Shown piece by piece: positions 1 to 11,100 of a stretch of 64,000 nt of DNA. The notes beneath the pieces were generated by a model that saw only the letters and a program-made list of their open reading frames with translations, made no database searches and was not told where the DNA came from. The DNA is taken from positions 372,001 to 436,000 of the forward strand of contig JAWZYV010011898.1 in assembly GCA_038373885.1 (NCBI GenBank). The letters run 5' to 3'. How positions within the stretch are numbered: the stretch's first letter is position 1; each line of letters opens with the position of its first letter. Both the position numbers and the translations under genes were made by a program. This DNA comes from Cheiracanthium punctorium. Taxonomy: Eukaryota > Arthropoda > Arachnida > Araneae > Cheiracanthiidae.

Positions 1-239
1 ATTCTCTGTAAATTTAATTGTATTATTTATTGTATTTATATTGATATTTGTGTTTTTACTCAACAGCACATGCATTTTCTTTCATCATTTCCTATTTGTT
101 TACAGTAAATTGACTATAATTTAAAGGAAAATTCTAAATATAAAAATGTAAACACAAAAAAATGACCTATAATCTGCAAAATCATGTAATACAACCCTTG
201 GTCCCAGTGAGTGCAGATTGGAGGGAGTTGACTATATTT
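1..239. other. AT-rich edge, no gene seen
   Basis: No coding match or repeat boundary is visible. The copia pol reading frame loses family resemblance at about position 240, so this stretch may be flanking DNA or a decayed or replaced continuation of pol. Confidence 0.4.
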
Positions 240-960
240 TCATATATCTTCAGTAAGTTTCATGCTACTATCAAGAGATGTCGACACAGATTTTGAATTT
301 TGCATTTTAAATTTGCACAAAATATCTTCAGTGTATTTCTTTTGCTTAATTGTGATACTGTCTTCGTTTTGTGTAAACTCCATGCCTAGACAATAATATA
401 ACTGGCCCATATCTTTCATTTTAAATGATCTTGACAATTCATCTGTAATGTGTTCATAATCTTCTTTGCGTTTAGTTAATATTATAAGGTCATCAACGTA
501 AATAATGATAATAGCTTCAATATTAGATTTCGAAATATAAACACATTTATCAGAATGTAATTGTTTTAATCCATACAGTGATCTCTTTAGTAAACACACG
601 TTATTAGAATTAAATTTATTTTTGAAACCATCGGGTAATTCCATGTAAATTTCCTCAGACAAATCACAATTTATATATGCCATCACAAAATCTAATTGGT
701 ATGCTGTGAAACCATTTTGTATGCCATATGTGATAGCAGTCTTAATAGAACTTAATCTGGCTACAGGTGAAAAGTTTTCTTCAAAATTAATTCCAGGTTT
801 TTGATTACAACCTTTGGCAACCAATCGTGCTTTAAATTTTTCTATATTGCCATCTTGATTGTATTTCATTTTTAAAACCCCTTACAACCAATAATTTTCT
901 TATGTTTAGGTCTTTCTCTGCAAACACCCAGGCATTCTCTTTTATTAGACAATCGTATTC
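240..960 (-). pseudogene. copia reverse transcriptase fragment
   Basis: The 209-codon open frame (869 down to 240) carries copia RT signatures: KARLVAKG near residue 13, SPVARLSSIK at 34, QLDFVMAY at 58 with the first catalytic aspartate, LYGLKQ at 98, and the catalytic YVDD box at 124-127. About 25-30 residues normally found between LYGLKQ and the following cysteine region are missing in frame, so the fold would be broken although the catalytic box survives. Upstream codons (about 870-960) continue the same protein in another frame (EYDCLIKENAWVF), showing a frameshift near 865. Certain as to family; function is excluded by these lesions. Confidence 0.9.
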
Positions 961-965
961 TAATT

Positions 966-1396
966 TGCTAGCCTCCCGCTCGTTTGGTTTCCCTTCTCTG
1001 TCGTTCGCCGAAGTTCGGTGGCGACTTCGCTGTCTGCGTGACGTCACTTTTCTCCCGCGGTTCTTCAATTACTGTTTTCTCATGAGCCGTGATCACCGCA
1101 GCATATCTCCATAGTAACGGAGACATTTTGTTTCTGATTGGCCGGTCAGAACTTTGGTTTGTGCAAATTAACTATTGCACATGTGAATTGTTATGTAATG
1201 TACCTATATAATGTGGTTTCTTTTGCCTGCGTGTTATTCTGTGTATGCTAGTTCTGCAAGACGCTCAGCGAGCGTGAATGTATTTAAATCTTTACAATGT
1301 TTCTTTTAATTAACGAATTTTAGTTCCCTAATGATGTCTCATCCTTTTTAGTGTTAAATTCCACTGCTAATAAAATGCAAGTAATTTCTGCTAAGA
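966..1396 (+). mobile_element. Solo-LTR-like insertion in copia pol
   Basis: A 431-bp block interrupts the copia pol frame between WKKAVQ and LEYDCLI. It is flanked on both sides by the 5-bp repeat taatt (961-965 and 1397-1401), the size expected for LTR-retrotransposon integration. Plus-strand content is promoter-like: a CRE palindrome TGACGTCA near 1039, an inverted CCAAT box (gattggc) near 1136, a TATA-like tatataa near 1204, and aataaa at about 1370 just before the right end. It starts TG but ends GA rather than CA, so the ends are either mutated or it is another element type. No coding sequence is seen. A solo LTR of a gypsy- or BEL-type element is the best reading. Confidence 0.6.
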
Positions 1397-1401
1397 TAAT
1401 T

Positions 1402-1681
1402 GCACTGCCTTTTTCCATTCATCCCTAAAAGGTCCATTTAATGCATCAGACACTGTGGGACTAGGATTCATTAAAGAATTATTTTTTACATTAAGATATT
1501 TCTTGCTATTGTTTTGTTACTACTCTTTTCGCAGTCTTCCTCTTTTACCTGTTTTTATCTTCCTTGGTTGATCTGGTATTATAGCTGGAGGGTTGCGATT
1601 AATTAACACTCCCTCTATTTGCAGTTTCCACGAATCATAATTATTTTTTTCAAGTTTCTCAATCGTGGTTAGTTGTGACAT
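1402..1681 (-). pseudogene. copia gag start fused to pol linker and RT N-terminus
   Basis: From the ATG at 1681 the frame reads a typical copia gag opening (IEKLEKNNYDSWKLQIEGVL), then switches after about 22 residues to a proline- and lysine-rich segment (PDQPRKIKTGKRGR) like the linker that follows copia integrase. It stops at 1520. Beyond the stop, in another frame, the text NPSPTVSDALNGPF followed by RDEWKKAVQL is the RT N-terminal region, with a stop and a one-base shift in between. This shows an internal deletion of most of gag-protease-integrase in an ancestral copy. Confidence 0.75.
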
Positions 1682-1790
1682 TTTCATCAATTCGCAGCCA
1701 AATTCCGGAGCGGCATAAGAAGGCTTAGTTGAGAAAATTAATGGAACTTGAAAAAAAAAAAAAAATTTCCACTTACGCCTCAATTGTAGG

Positions 1791-1809
1791 TGCTGCGCCC
1801 ATAACCAAA
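1791..1809 (-). other. copia-type primer-binding site
   Basis: Next to the LTR end, the minus strand reads ttggttatgggcgcagca. Drosophila copia is known to prime from an internal site exposed by a 5' half of initiator-methionine tRNA, and its binding site has the same ttggttatgggc core, two or fewer bases after the LTR. The match and its position support the same unusual half-tRNA priming here. Confidence 0.75.
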
Positions 1810-1968
1810 TGTGGTTAGTAGAATCGTGCAGTAATGAGACTTAAGTGATGAAACAAGTATTTAATTAACACAACTTACGTTTACATAAAAAGTCATATAT
1901 ACATTCAACTTAACGCTCGCCATTTTCTATTCTTATATGCACCGTTGTAAAAACAGTTCTACTACACA
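1810..1968 (-). repeat. copia 5' LTR
   Basis: The 159-bp block starts TGTGTAGTAGAAC and ends TTCTACTAACCACA on the minus strand, giving TG...CA ends with short inverted repeats, and abuts the primer-binding site. Inside are TATA-like strings (catataag and gtatatatg). No second LTR is present to confirm the length, so the outer border at 1968 rests on the inverted ends only. Confidence 0.6.
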
Positions 1969-2748
1969 TTCAGCAGAGATATCACGAGGGGAAAATGTCT
2001 TGTGATGTCCAAGGATAGTAATAAGCAGTGTTTATTCCTACAGTTATGTTTGATAAAATTTAAAAAAGGAAATTTAATTGTGATTAGAAATGATACATAT
2101 TACGATTGTTAAAATTGTGCGATTCCTAAATGTTCTGGGAATGCTGAGCATACAAGCGTTCCCTCAATCTATGCCACTGGTATATCATACCTACAATTAA
2201 TTTGTATGTAAGTAAATTATGAAAATAGGTATGATATAAAAAATGTTTTTACTTGTAAGTTTTTTATGAATACTTTGTAAGCAAGTAAATTACATAAATT
2301 GATGCAATTTTCTGTGTAGTTTGTTTTAATTCAGTTCATTTGTAAAATTCAACTTGTAAAAGGGTCACTTTAAAGTAAAAATAATTTCCTAGTATATTTT
2401 ATTTCTATACATTACAAAATATACATTTGTTCTAGATTATTATTTTGAAACTTTATTAATATTCTATATGGACAGTGTTTGCATTAAATTGCCATTAGTT
2501 TTTACCTCCTCTCTTGTTTAATTTTATTACTCTGTTTCAATAATTATTCATCTTTTTACTAATAATTTTTTTTTAAATTGCAGAATAATATTCAAGCATA
2601 AACATATGGCTTGCAAATAATACAGTAACAAGCCATTATGTATATAAATTGGTATGTCTGAAGTCAAATTTTATTGTTTTAATTACACTGTATGTAAATT
2701 TAAATGCTCATAATGAATCTGTTTTGAATTGAGGTGTTTTGTTTAGTC
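1969..2748. other. AT-rich stretch without a recognised gene
   Basis: Mostly simple A/T-rich sequence with short homopolymers. No family-like protein, terminal inverted repeat or RNA signal was recognised. Confidence 0.4.
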
Positions 2749-3219
2749 CATAGGCGGCTGGTGCACCAAAAAAGTGGTGGGTCAGAAAAGATGCTTGGTG
2801 ACTAAAGCTGATATTTTTTTAATTGGACTATACAGTTGAATTCTGTTTTAACAAAGTCCATTACAGCGAATACCTTGTTATAGTGAAGACTGGTAATCCC
2901 TAAATCAAATGTCAGTTAAGATACAATATCCGTATAGCGAAATGATTTTTCTGGTCCTGTGGACTTCGTTAAAACGGGATTCAACTGTATTACTGGATTT
3001 TAATGCCATTATTAAATAAATGACCTTATCTAGTTATTGATTAAATGACCCTCAAGGCAAACTCTTGCTTTTTCTTCTCTCGGTTTATGCATTGGGTTTC
3101 CCTTCATCATTTTTCAATGGATCGGTACATTAAAAAGTGAGGAGGCAGTGCCTCTTTACTTGTGGAAGTGACAGGTCAGTTGACCCCCTTGCCCCCCCCT
3201 CCCGTAAGAGCCACCTATG
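2749..3219. mobile_element. hAT-type short element with nested MITE
   Basis: The ends are inverted copies, CATAGGCGGCT on the left and AGCCACCTATG on the right (one mismatch over 11). The flanks are gtttagtc (2741-2748) and gtttactc (3220-3227), an 8-bp duplication matching at 7 of 8 positions, the size made by hAT transposases. A G/C-rich homopolymer tract lies near the right end. No transposase is encoded. A pogo-type MITE is inserted at 2833-2987, so that MITE is younger. Confidence 0.65.
2833..2987. mobile_element. pogo/Tigger-type MITE
   Basis: A 155-bp element with terminal inverted repeats CAGTTGAAT...GTTTTAAC, 18 of 20 positions matching between ends, flanked by TA on both sides. The CAGTTGAA start and the TA duplication are typical of pogo/Tigger elements. 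Non-coding. Confidence 0.8.
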
Positions 3220-4080
3220 GTTTACTCTCCACAACAGATTTTCATCAAGGGTAAATTTCAGACCTATGTTACAATTGGGGTTTTTTACTTATTTAAACCA
3301 GGTGTCTTTTTTTTTTTTTTTTAAATTATTAATTTTGGAAACGATTAATCTACTAAAATAAACTGCTGAGAATTTTTATTAGGGCCATCATGAACATAAG
3401 TGGTTAGTGTTCTTGCGTTGTGTAATAACTAGGTAAGTTAATCATTGTCTAGAAGAATAAAAGTAATTAAATATCACGAACCTAAAAAAAGGAAAATTTT
3501 GATATTCATCCTAAAAAGAAAATTAAAACTTCAACATCCTGAAATAAAACTTGATAGACAGAGAGATTGACTCCAATAAACAAGCGATTAATTCAGCTCC
3601 AAATATAATTTATTCATTATCATTATATCTTACATTATTAACGAAGGTAAATCTCAATAACAAAAAATACATTTTTTTCCCACCAAATATTTATCATATA
3701 CAACATAACTCTTAGCATGAAATTAAAGGAAAATACTTTGTACTCTTAACATTAAGGAGCTGAAAATTTTTCTTCTCATATTAAAATAAAAAAAATAAAC
3801 ATCGTTAACCGTAAAAAAAAATATTCTGAGTGGACAGAAAATAAAATAAATATTTAAAACTTACATGACCGGATCCGGAGAAAAAAAAAAAACTTAAGAA
3901 GCAAAGAAGAACATAGATGTTGTTCGCCTCATAGTGAGACGTTAAAAGAACGAAGAGGAGAGGGAGAGAGGAAAAAGTCAGATACCGCAGCTTTCGCCGC
4001 ACTCGTCGAAGTCCCGTTACAAACTTTTTCTCCGCGGCCCCCGTTTTATTTTTCCCCCGTGAATATTTTTCCGTATTAGC
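3220..4080. other. Unassigned stretch with a GC-richer block at 3860-4080
   Basis: From 3220 to 3860 it is AT-rich without a recognised feature. From about 3860 the composition changes: a GATC-centred palindrome ccggatccgg, a purine-rich run (agaggagagggagagagg) and CpG-containing segments up to the edge of the mariner fragment. It might be the end of an unrecognised element or a short promoter, and nothing decides between these. Confidence 0.3.
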
Positions 4081-4089
4081 CTATGAAAC

Positions 4090-5448
4090 TAGACATAAGA
4101 AAGGTGGAACAATTTTCTTTGTGCATTCAATTTATTGACGTGATCGTGAGACAAGTCACCACACCATTCACAGCATTTCTTGCATTACAACAGACACATT
4201 TTGGCAGATGGCATCTTTCAGTGCTGCTACTGATGCCGGTTGGTCGTGGTACACTTTTGACTTCAAGAATCCCCACAGCCAAAAGTCACAGGGCGTAAGA
4301 TCGGGAGATCTTGGAGGCCATGATTGATTAAAGCAGCTACTGATAATGCGATCCTCCCCAAATGTTTAGTGTAGCAAATGTTGCACAAGCAGAGCAATAT
4401 GAGGTGGTGCTCCATCTTACCTAAGGGTGACTGTTTGAAGTGCCTGTCATGCTTGCAGTTCAGGAATAATGTTGTTCTGTAACAGTTTTGCATATCGCTG
4501 ACCAGTGACAGAAACTGTTTTGAAACCCGTCCGTGTGACTTCCTCGGAAAAAAATGGACCAATTATGAAATCATCAGTGAAGCTACACCAGACTGTCACT
4601 TTAGGCTGTTTCAAGGGTACCTCAACAAATGCATGTGGATTTTCTGTGTTCCACACTCAACAATTGTAGGTGCTAACAGCGCCAGAAAGTGTGAAATGCG
4701 CCTCATCTGTCCAAAGCAGAGTGTGAAGCCAGTCGTGCTGCTCTTCCATTTTATTGAATACCCAATTGGCAAAATCTCGACGAGAGTCAAAGTCAGGAGG
4801 TTTCAGTTCTTTGTTATGTTGCAACTTATAGGGCTATCATATCAGTTATTCGCAGTGCTCTCCACACACTTCTGTAAGACACTCCTGTCTGCCTCGAAAC
4901 TTTTCGGGCACTACTCTTCCCCATGTGCAGAAATCGCCGACATGGATTGCACCGTCTGCTCCACTGTTGTGACAACAGCAGCGGCTGTTGAGGAACGGCC
5001 ACTTCTTGCATGTGACGCCAAAGATCCGGTAGATTCAAATTTCTTCATCATTTTGATCAATGCAGAATGCGTTATTGGTCTTTTTCTGCCTCGCATGCCC
5101 TTCATGTAGCAATATGCTCGCAATGCCGCTGTGGCACTTTCAGCATTCTTATAATAAAGTTTGACTAAGAGGGCTTTCTCAACTACAGACAGCATTTCCA
5201 TATGTATAAGCTTTGACTACCATTACCTGCTCCATTTGCTCCCTTTTATATCGTTTGTCGCTTTGCATAATCCTATATCAGAAATCCAACAGTGCCATCT
5301 GTTGGACACCAAGAGAACTATTTTTATTTCATTGCCACACAAAACCTGGTTTCTTTTCCATCAGTTTGGTGCAATCCGCACCTTTATATCTTGATTCGTT
5401 TTCGAATTATTAATTTTTAAAGTTTGCCCTGACTTTTGGATCACCCGG
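4090..5448 (-). mobile_element. Decayed mariner-type (DD37D) transposon
   Basis: The transposase remnant (4110-5201) is followed on its upstream side by a candidate terminal repeat ending at 5448 (ctgacttttggatcacccgg before TA). A matching repeat was not found on the left, where the sequence changes character near 4083, so the 3' end appears lost. Non-autonomous today. Confidence 0.7.
4110..5201 (-). pseudogene. mariner-type transposase pseudogene
   Basis: Starts at ATG 5201 (MEMLSVVEKALLVKLYY), an N-terminal helix-turn-helix region of the kind annotated as DUF4817 in arthropod mariner-like proteins. After a frameshift near 4911 it continues SARKVSRQTGVSYRSVWRAL (second helix-turn-helix). 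Further on come NPHAFVEVPLKQPKVTVW and SVTGQRYAKLLQNNIIPELQ (4447-4656). After another shift the catalytic end is readable: an aspartate in DGAPPHIA, then SPDLTPCDFWLWG, with 37 residues between the two aspartates and a stop in between. At least three frame breaks plus a stop make it non-functional. The layout matches a second, shorter copy at 45.3 kb. Confidence 0.88.
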
Positions 5449-6699
5449 TATTTTCTTCTTCTAGATTATGTAACCAGATTTGCTATGCTTCTGTTAGATT
5501 ATGACCACCCCCTGCCCCCCAAAAAATGAGTACGATATTGTAATTAATATCAATTCTGATCAGGGGCAGATCCAGAGAAACCATCTGGGAGGGGGGGGGC
5601 TCCGTTTTTCATTAGGATGATACATTGATCTCCCAATGTATAATTAGACATGGTATATCACAACTAAATAAGTATGTTGTCTTCTGCAAGAACCGTCGAA
5701 AGAAAACTTGGAAAGGGGGGGGGCAGAGCTATCGTGCGCCCTATACCCTATTCCGATCAAGTTAAGGCCGATGCTCATAAGCCACGTGTTTTATGCGTTT
5801 CAATGGACGATGGGACTCATACGGGAAAAAAATGTTCCGTTGCTCCCTCCATTGAGTGGGGGGACAGGACTTTCAGTTTTAACACATTAATCTTTTGTTG
5901 GTAGATCCCTACTGGTCATTAAAAGTCGTACATTTCGTCAGAAAAAGGTCGCCTTAACCACTGTAGTGACGAGAAGACGTGGCTAATCAGCAACGGCCTT
6001 TATTCATGTTGTTGTTCGCGGGCCCTACCCATTAGCATTTTAGTGTGTACGGAGTATAATTGCTGAATGTATCATTGAACCCATTTCACATCCACCATGC
6101 AATATACAATGTTCACAGCATACATTTTTGCATTTTAGGATGGCATTAAGTTTTCCAGATTAAGTAATTCCCATCCTTTTCTGTGAGGACTGCAGTAAAT
6201 CAACCTCAATTGCTGTTTACAGCTATTATCACTATTACCTGCTATTTACAATTTCAGTTTTCTTTTTTAAAACCAGACAAGCTATACATTGCCAGGTACT
6301 CGCTTTGTCTGATATCTTAAAATATGTTTTACTTTTATAATGAGGATTTGTACCCATATGTCTGGGTGGTGTGGACAACTTATGAGAGCAGTTGAAAGAA
6401 TGAAAGCTGTACAAATTGCGGAGGGTTGGATTGTTCGTCTATGCTTCAGCATCACTTAAGGCCGATGCTGATTGCCGCTGCGTCTAACATCACTGCAGTG
6501 CGTAAGAGGGCATCCTCGTTGCGAATTTTGAGACTTTTTAATGGCAATTCGGGTTTTACCGATAAAAGATTTCTGCACTATAAACCGCAAACTCCAGTCT
6601 ATCCCCTACAGTCCCTTATAAAATGGAGAGAGCAATGGAAGATTTTCCCGTTGCTCTCTCCATTTGTCTCCCATCAGTGTGCTGTCGTCCATTCAAATA

Positions 6700-6875
6700 C
6701 GGTGGAACCTGCTAAAGTGACCACCTTGGTAAAGAGATGGTCTGTCTATAGTGACAACTTTAATGCAATTTTGCTTTACAACCATCACACTTTACCACCT
6801 TTGTAAGGTGACCGTCTTTATAAGGTGACCAGTTTTGTTCTTCCCAAGGGTAGTCCCATTAGACAGGTTCCACTG
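6700..6875. mobile_element. pogo/Tigger-type MITE
   Basis: 176 bp, ends CGGTGGAACCTG and CAGTGGAACCTG as inverted repeats, TA on both sides. The interior repeats the words aagtgacc, aaggtgacc and taaggtgacc, as subterminal motifs often do in Tigger-type elements. Non-coding. It lies inside the 5561-8085 element and so is younger. Confidence 0.75.
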
Positions 6876-7045
6876 TACAAATAAAACTGGAAACTGTGCT
6901 CCAGCCACTGTGGCGATAGCGAGTCAGTAAAATTTGCCCCTCCTTCTGTTTAAAAATAAAAGCTCTATCATTTTTATAAATAGAGAAATTATGTTTAGTC
7001 CAAAAGGATTCAATAAGTATTGTTGTAAATATTCTTGGTATATAC

Positions 7046-7046
<1 letters not shown>

Positions 7047-7080
<34 letters not shown>
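7047..7080. repeat. (AT)n(AG)n microsatellite
   Basis: Alternating ta dinucleotides run straight into ag dinucleotides, a compound microsatellite. Confidence 0.9.
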
Positions 7081-7081
<1 letters not shown>

Positions 7082-7204
7082 GGTTGGCTCTCTGTTTAAC
7101 AGTTTCAAGGAACCGTGAAACTGTGAAAAATCGACCTTATAATGGGTCTTTATCCGTATTTATGAGAAGTTTCAGAGAAAACTGCATAAGACTCCGCACG
7201 GCTA

Positions 7205-7290
7205 GATTGATGGACGCGACCTGAATTTGAACCAGGCACTTTTCTTCTCCCAGTTGCAAGCGCTATGTGCTCAGCCACTCGTCGGGCCTC
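7205..7290 (-). repeat. tRNA-derived SINE head
   Basis: The minus strand has an A-box-like TGGCTGAGCACATAG and, about 50 bases on, a B-box-like GGTTCAAATTC (10 of 11 to the usual internal promoter). The spacing fits a tRNA-related RNA polymerase III promoter. The arms do not fold into a clean cloverleaf, so this is read as a SINE head, not a tRNA gene. Confidence 0.5.
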
Positions 7291-7469
7291 CAGAAATTGT
7301 AGTTATGTGTTATATGATGTTATGTGGCAAGCCTATATACTAGAGGCATCTGCATTCTGTGGCTGTTGCCTTGGTCGGTGGATTTTTTCAGAGGTTCTAA
7401 CGCGTATCCACGTTAAATCTGGAGAAAACCATCTGGAAAAACTGCAGATAGTTAGATCGACAGCTGCGC

Positions 7470-7555
7470 GGTGGTCCCAAACGCGGGACCTTCACACTTC
7501 AGCCGAATATCACGTCGAGTGTCTTATCCACTTGGCCATGATGGGCCCAGAAAAT
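7470..7555 (-). repeat. Second tRNA-like SINE head
   Basis: The minus strand starts near GGGCCCATCATGGCCAAGT, with an A-box-like TGGCCAAGTGGATAAG. It ends with a GGTCCCGCG...GGGACC arm where the B box would be. The B box is weak, so confidence is lower. It lies 180 bases from the other tRNA-like head in the same orientation, which suggests a dimeric SINE or two insertions. Confidence 0.4.
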
Positions 7556-8217
7556 AGAATGTTGGATGCTCTTGCTTTATGCAACCATTTGCATGCAGAA
7601 GTGCCTTGGCAAACTCTTCCAATCGGCCACATTGACTTTTCGGCCGTTTGTATTTGGGTCCCGAACTAAATTTTTGTGCTGTTAAGAATTTTCCCTTTGC
7701 TTCTAAAACACCTTTGAGAATACACTCACGTAGTTGAGATTGTCTTGCGAATTACACTTTTGACATTCCCTGACACTTTTTTCCCACTCTTAAAATAATT
7801 TTCCCCTGTTCCTGTAGCGTAAGATGAAAAAAAAATCATTGTTAAACAGAAACGACGTCGTCTTTGAATAGAAATTTTTTACGTTGGAGTTGCTTGGACT
7901 TTGAAATATCGTCTTTGGAAAGAGATCGTCGTTAAATAGACAGTCAATTGTATATACAGTGCTACTTTTTTAAATTTCAGTTCATGTGAAAATTTACAAT
8001 TTTTTTTAACTTCCCTAATCCATAGTTTATTTCTAACTCTGGGGGGGCTCGAGCCCCCAGAGCCCTCCCCGTGGATCCGCCACTGATTCTGATTCATTTT
8101 TAAGCCAGCGAATTGTTATCCCTTCCTTTAAACAGGTTTCGCTGCCACTTGCAAAAATGCTTCCGGCTCCAATTATTTATTGTGAGTCTATTTCAATCTC
8201 AGATTATAGCCCAGATA

Positions 8218-8364
8218 CAGTGAGACCTCCCAAGTGGGACACCCCATATGTTGAGACAATGTCTAGAGAACGAATATTTCAAGTACACTGAAATATACCT
8301 CCATAAGTAAATTGGCCAAATTTTGAGGGAACCCGCAAGTGTCCAACTTTCGGAGGTTTCACTG
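8218..8364. mobile_element. pogo/Tigger-type MITE
   Basis: 147 bp between TA dinucleotides. The ends CAGTGAGACCTCC and CAGTGAAACCTCC are inverted copies with one mismatch. Non-coding. Confidence 0.75.
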
Positions 8365-9111
8365 TAAAATATTTTTTTGATAGAAATCAGGGTTAGGTTG
8401 GAGAATGTATGGCTTAGTTAATTTTTATGACAATGGCAGTGAATAAAAATTATCCGAGAAAAATCAAAATAAATTTTAAAAAAACCTTTAAAAGTTTAAA
8501 GAAATAATTTTTTTTTAATTAAAAAAAAATAGGTTTATATACACCATAGTCAGATAAAAGAAAAAACTATCTGCGCACATAATCCGAAACTATCTGCAAA
8601 TTCATAAAGTTCTTGATAACTAAATACATGGTGCGTATATGAACATGCGTATATGCATATGCCCACACATCTGTGCAATTCGCTTGGACTATAGTGACTT
8701 AAAAAAGATATTTCTTTTATGTAAATATCCATTAAAAAACAAACAAACTTGGAATTCAAGGAAAACTATCTGCAAGATCTTTGAATGTATCTGCGCCCGG
8801 CGTGCGCGCGTGCGTCTATATTATCTGACTATGATATACACACACACATACATGAATGATATATGTATGTACATAGGTATAATGAGCGTACATACTGTGC
8901 CCCCCACCCCACCCCCCAAAAAAATCCTGTCTACGGCCTTGTTAGTTTCATGAAAAATGATTTTTAATGGTTTATTAGGGGAAAAAATCCGACTACATTA
9001 TCAGCTCAGTTAACAGAAACCTTGGTTAATCAAGGTTTTTCTGTACCACTAACAGGGATGTATCCAAAAAAAAAAAATCTTTGGAGGGGCTCCAAACAAT
9101 GGAGAAGGCAG

Positions 9112-9144
<33 letters not shown>

Positions 9145-11098
9145 TTTCACCCTTACAATTTTGCTAATAAAAATCTAAATTTCGGGAACGGTCCAAATTC
9201 CCTGGACGCCTTCTTAAATATGCTCTTGACCACAGGGTAGAAGTGATCTTCTCTGTGGGACCTAATTGATAGCATTTATGTACCTAGAAAGTAGCAATTT
9301 TTCAAACTAGCAAGCAGTATCTCAAAAATTATGAGGCAGAATCTGTGTCTGGGAGGAAAGGGGAGTAACTATTCTTTTACATGTGTTGTAAGTGCTGACA
9401 TATTTTAAAGATTTTTAAAAACACTTTAAGGTGTTCATTTCAAGTGCATCTTTTTAAACTAATTGTTCCATATGTTGATGATGCGTATTGTTCAGTTTAA
9501 TTGTAATTTTTCTTCACATACAAAAATTTTTCTATTTGCTCTGCAATACAGTAGTATTCTAATCTGAAATTTGTCAATATCCAAAATTCACAGTGCTTTT
9601 CTGATTAAAAGCAGAAGTGAAAATCATCCACCAATTGGCAGATTTATAGTTTTGTTTATTTAAAAATGTATATATATGTTAGAATTAAGTTTTTTTTTTT
9701 TTTTTTGTACTAAAAATGCATGGGGCATGCAATCTTTTTCAACACTGAAATTATGAATTTTTACAGTACCAAAATAATTAATGATTATAATCTCTTATAG
9801 CACCTAAAATGCCAATTTTCAATCTTGCATCTGTAATAGTATGGAGTATCACAATCTTTTACAGGATTGACGATAAGAATCTTTTTGAGATGTATGATTG
9901 TTTGTGTCTCCTAAATAGATTGCAGTTTGGAAGCAAAATGCCAAAAACATGGGTGATTATAATCGCTGTAAATTTGTGTGTGTGTGTGTGTTTTGTCAGT
10001 TCTTAAAGTTTAAATATTTTTGTTTATTAGTAGGGGTGGGGGTGCTATAATAAAAGGAATTAGTCAATGTATAAATTGTATCAGTGCTTAAAAAAAGAAC
10101 TTTAATGTATGGATTGATGCCATACTTCTTAGAAATTAAAAACTCATTGAAGGACTAAAATGATATTGTAAATTTTAGTTTTCTCTCTAAATATATTGAG
10201 ATTTATGTTAATTACCTCCATACATCTATGAAATCATAAAAAGTTATAGTTGAATTATTTGATATTATGTTTCTTGACAAAATTTAGTATAAACACAAGA
10301 GTCAAATCTGTTTAGCCAGGTGTTTCATTTTTCTTTATCAAAAGAATAAAATGTAAGCATACGATAATTAAATGTAAATCTTTCAAATAACTGCTGGTAT
10401 TAATTTTTTTTAATTTGCTAAATGTAATAAAGAAGGGTTTTTTTTAATATGACCTGAAGTCTGCATTATCCCTTTTCTCAAACTGTGTGGATTTCTGGCT
10501 CTGTACTGTACATTTAAAAAAATACTTTCGACTATGTATCATCATCTCATCTATGCTCTTTAATCATATATTGACTCAAAGAAGAAGAAAAAAAATGTAT
10601 ATACAGTGAAACTTCTCGGGAGCAATTGTTCCCCGTTCTGCAAAAAATCTGTTAAGACAGTTGGTCGCTCCGCTCAATGGAATGTAAACGTTTGATAGCA
10701 GAAAAAGCTAAAAACTATTGTTTATGTTGATATTTATGAAAGGAATTGCATACTAATACATATCGCTCATTTGCTACAACAACATCATAACTCAAAAATC
10801 ATGATTTTTCAAGAAATGTGATTGAAATTCCGTGAAAGTGAAGAAACTTATATTCACCAAAACGATACTATTGCCATTCCACGGGCAAATTTTAAAAACT
10901 CAGAAATCACACTCTTTCAGTTGAAGCTTCACATCATTGCAATTGTCCCTAAATCACAGTTTTTTAATTATGATGTTGTTGCAACAATGAGCAATATACA
11001 AAAATACACAAACATGTATTTTTCAATTCAAATTTCATCAAAATCCTTATAAATTTAGGATTTTTATTTTATTTTATTTATATATATATATATATATT
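8365..11098. other. Gene-free stretch with simple repeats
   Basis: Contains (CA)n near 8838, poly-A at 9118-9142, (TG)n near 9976, and an isolated CAGGGATGTATCC at 9053 that resembles a hAT end without a partner. A lone pogo-like end, CAGTGAAACTTCTCGGG, lies at 10604 after TA, also without a matching right end. No coding region is supported. Confidence 0.5.
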
Positions 11099-11100
11099 TA

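Larger units (their letters stand above)
240..1968 (-). mobile_element. Decayed Ty1/copia retrotransposon
   Basis: Read on the minus strand the order is LTR (1810-1968), primer-binding site (about 1793-1809), gag start (from 1681), end of the integrase-to-RT linker, RT start (about 1402-1520) and RT core (240-960). That is the copia order. Most of gag, all of protease and most of integrase are missing, because the gag start is joined directly to a basic linker (PRKIKTGKRGR). A separate element sits inside pol at 966-1396. The left side has no second LTR in the window, so the copy is truncated or runs off the recognisable part near 240. It is non-functional. Confidence 0.85.
5561..8085. mobile_element. 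2.5-kb hAT-type element without a recognisable transposase
   Basis: The left end CAGGGGCAGATCCAG and the inverted right end CAGTGGCGGATCCAC are alike, and both are bordered by a perfect 8-bp duplication, attctgat (5553-5560 and 8086-8093). G-rich runs lie next to both termini. Inside are open frames of 60-130 codons with no family resemblance, two tRNA-like SINE heads (7205-7290, 7470-7555), a pogo MITE (6700-6875) and an (AT)n(AG)n microsatellite. Another possibility is that the two ends belong to different elements sharing a chance 8-mer, but ends and duplication agree. Confidence 0.65.

Noticed and set aside
7205..7290. Functional tRNA gene on the minus strand
   Set aside because: A and B boxes are present but the acceptor and anticodon arms do not pair properly, so it is treated as a SINE head.
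9053..9240. hAT MITE starting CAGGGATGTATCC
   Set aside because: No inverted partner end or 8-bp duplication could be found.
10604..10690. pogo MITE starting CAGTGAAACTTCTCGGG
   Set aside because: Only one end seen; the right end may be deleted, so no element is called.
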